A DNA stretch of 14,095 bases, taken from positions 42,841-56,935 of the forward strand of contig CAJUNS010000011.1 of assembly GCA_910587995.1 (NCBI GenBank). The letters run 5' to 3'. The DNA comes from an uncultured Oscillospiraceae bacterium. GTDB lineage: Bacteria; Bacillota_A; Clostridia; Oscillospirales; Acutalibacteraceae. The stretch's first letter is position 1. The number at the start of each line of letters is the position of its first letter. A program made the translations under genes and the position numbers. The notes under the pieces were generated by a model. That model was not told the DNA's origin and searched no databases. It saw nothing but the letters and a program-made list of their open reading frames with translations. Of the stretch, positions 12,609 through 14,095 are shown one piece after another.

Positions 12609-14095
12609 GGCGGAAAACCCGGATATCTACCGGGCGCTTTTGGCCGTGACCAAGGAAAAGCTGGCCCAGGCCCCCCGCATTACCGGAGATAAGAAGCTCT
12701 ATTACGTGTCCGCCGAGTTTTTGGTGGGAAAGCTTCTCTCCAACAACCTGATCAACCTGGGGCTTTTTGAAGAGGCCCGGACCGCTTTGGAGGAGGCCGG
12801 GAAGTCCCTGGCCGAAATTGAGGAGTGCGAGCCCGAGCCCTCCCTGGGCAACGGCGGGCTGGGCCGCCTGGCCGCCTGCTACCTGGACTCCGCCGCCACC
12901 CTGAACCTGCCCGCGGACGGCGTAGGGCTGCTGTATCACTTCGGCCTGTTCCGCCAGAGCTTTTGGGAGCACAAGCAGTACGAAAAGCCCGACACCTGGC
13001 TCCCCGCGGAAGGGGACCCGGAGTGCTGGGCGGAGAAGACGGATGTGAGCTTCACGGTGCCCTTCCCCGGGGGCGCGGTCAAGTCCGTGATGTACGACGT
13101 GGTGGTCTCCGGCTTTGAGGGCGGCGCCAACCGGCTGCACCTGTTCGACCTGGAAACCGCAGACGAGTCCCTGGTAAAGGATGGCATAAACTTTGACAAA
13201 AAAGACATTGCCCACAACCTGACCCTCTTCCTCTACCCGGATGACAGCGACGATGCGGGCCGGCTGCTGCGGGTCTACCAGCAGTACTTTATGGTCAGCA
13301 ACGCCGCCCAGCTGATGATCAAGGAGCTCTCCGCCAAGGGCTATGCCCTGCGGGACCTCTGGAAGCACGCGGTGGTGCAGATTAACGACACCCACCCCTC
13401 CATGATCATCCCCGAGCTCATCCGGCTCATGCGGAAGGATGGCATCCATATGGACGAGGCCATTGCCATTGTCTCCAAAACCTGCGCCTACACCAACCAC
13501 ACCATTTTGGCCGAGGCCCTGGAGAAGTGGCCCCTCCACTACCTGGAGCAGGCCGTGCCGGACCTGGTGCCCATTATCAAGGAGCTGGACGCCCGGGTGC
13601 GCAAAAAGTTCCCGGAACAGGAGGAGCTGCACATCATCGACAAGCACAACCTGGTGCATATGGCCAACATGGACATTCACTACGGCTTCTCCGTCAACGG
13701 CGTGGCGGCCCTGCACACAGACATTTTAAAGGACGCGGAGCTTAAGGACTTTGCCGCCGCCTACCCGGAGAAGTTCAACAACAAGACCAACGGCGTCACC
13801 TTCCGCCGGTGGCTCATGCACTGCAACCCGGAGCTGGCGGAGTTTATCACCGGGAAAATTGGGGACGGCTGGAAGCACGACGCGGACCAGCTGGAAAAGC
13901 TTCTGCCCCTTCAGGACGACCCGGCGGCGCTGGACCGGATTTTGGAGATTAAAAACCACAACAAAGCCGCCCTGGCCAGCTATATGGAGGCCAAAAGCGG
14001 CGTAAAGCTGGACCCGGACTCCATTTTTGACATCCAGATTAAGCGCCTGCACGAGTACAAGCGCCAGCAGATGAACGCCCTGTATATTATCTGGA
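12556..14095 (+). CDS. glgP: Glycogen/maltodextrin phosphorylase, 3' end missing
   Basis: Open to the window edge: 513 codons seen of an expected 750 or more. It cleaves alpha-1,4-glucans with phosphate to give glucose 1-phosphate, using PLP. Visible signatures: LYYVSAEFLVGKLLSNNL (48-65), EPSLGNGGLGRLAACYLDS (94-112), VVQINDTHPSMIIPELI, TNHTILAEALEKWP, MANMDIHYGFSVNGVAALHT, KFNNKTNGVTFRRWL, and FDIQIKRLHEYKRQQMNALY just before the edge. The PLP-lysine region lies beyond the window. The ATG at 12556 has GGAGG 6 bases upstream. It overlaps the malQ end by 53 bp in another frame, so the two are co-transcribed and probably translationally coupled. Confidence 0.95.
   Translation, partial: MTIKEALEKKLNGKSLSEAENPDIYRALLAVTKEKLAQAPRITGDKKLYYVSAEFLVGKLLSNNLINLGLFEEARTALEEAGKSLAEIEECEPEPSLGNGGLGRLAACYLDSAATLNLPADGVGLLYHFGLFRQSFWEHKQYEKPDTWLPAEGDPECWAEKTDVSFTVPFPGGAVKSVMYDVVVSGFEGGANRLHLFDLETADESLVKDGINFDKKDIAHNLTLFLYPDDSDDAGRLLRVYQQYFMVSNAAQLMIKELSAKGYALRDLWKHAVVQINDTHPSMIIPELIRLMRKDGIHMDEAIAIVSKTCAYTNHTILAEALEKWPLHYLEQAVPDLVPIIKELDARVRKKFPEQEELHIIDKHNLVHMANMDIHYGFSVNGVAALHTDILKDAELKDFAAAYPEKFNNKTNGVTFRRWLMHCNPELAEFITGKIGDGWKHDADQLEKLLPLQDDPAALDRILEIKNHNKAALASYMEAKSGVKLDPDSIFDIQIKRLHEYKRQQMNALYIIW

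Overview
The window is GC-rich bacterial chromosome with strong AGGAGG-type ribosome binding sites and consensus promoters (TTGACT, TTGACG or TTGCAT, then 17 bp, then TATAAT or TATACT). The gene families (PyrI with PyrB, YebC, group II branched-chain aminotransferase, LarB/LarC, MalQ and GlgP) point to a Gram-positive anaerobe of the Clostridia. A high-GC gut member of the Oscillospiraceae type is my best guess, but this is inferred from style and gene content, not from a marker gene. There is no rRNA, tRNA, CRISPR array, phage gene or transposase.

Left part, minus strand (42-4883): pyrB-pyrI (aspartate carbamoyltransferase, de novo pyrimidine synthesis) has its own promoter and a leader terminator hairpin that looks like an attenuator. 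Upstream of it lies yebC, followed in the same operon by a small membrane protein with a zinc ribbon and a SHOCT tail. Next come a flavodoxin-fold protein with an iron-sulfur cysteine motif, and a mntP-NUDIX pair (manganese exporter plus a house-cleaning hydrolase). Bases 1-41, downstream of pyrI, show no callable gene.

Middle (5178-8237): ilvE has its own promoter and a strong terminator. It is followed by a cysteine-free MGMT/ATL-like protein, which converges with folC with only 3 bp between the stop codons.

Right part, plus strand (8491-14095): larB, a 46-codon ORF and larC make part of the nickel-pincer cofactor pathway; larE and larA are not in the window. A 327-bp gap follows, carrying two copies of a hairpin repeat. 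Then come malQ and glgP, which overlap and form a maltodextrin/glycogen-degradation operon; glgP runs off the window end.

The most unusual structure is non-coding. An 89-bp multi-hairpin repeat occurs as two gapless copies (1523-1611, 8319-8407) and one rearranged inverted copy (near 3716-3776). Each lies just upstream of a minus-strand promoter. A second, 63-bp hairpin repeat occurs twice around the larC-malQ gap and shows a compensatory base-pair change. I see no clearly new protein system; these repeats, the pyrB leader hairpin and the larB-larC small ORF are the best candidates for a second look.
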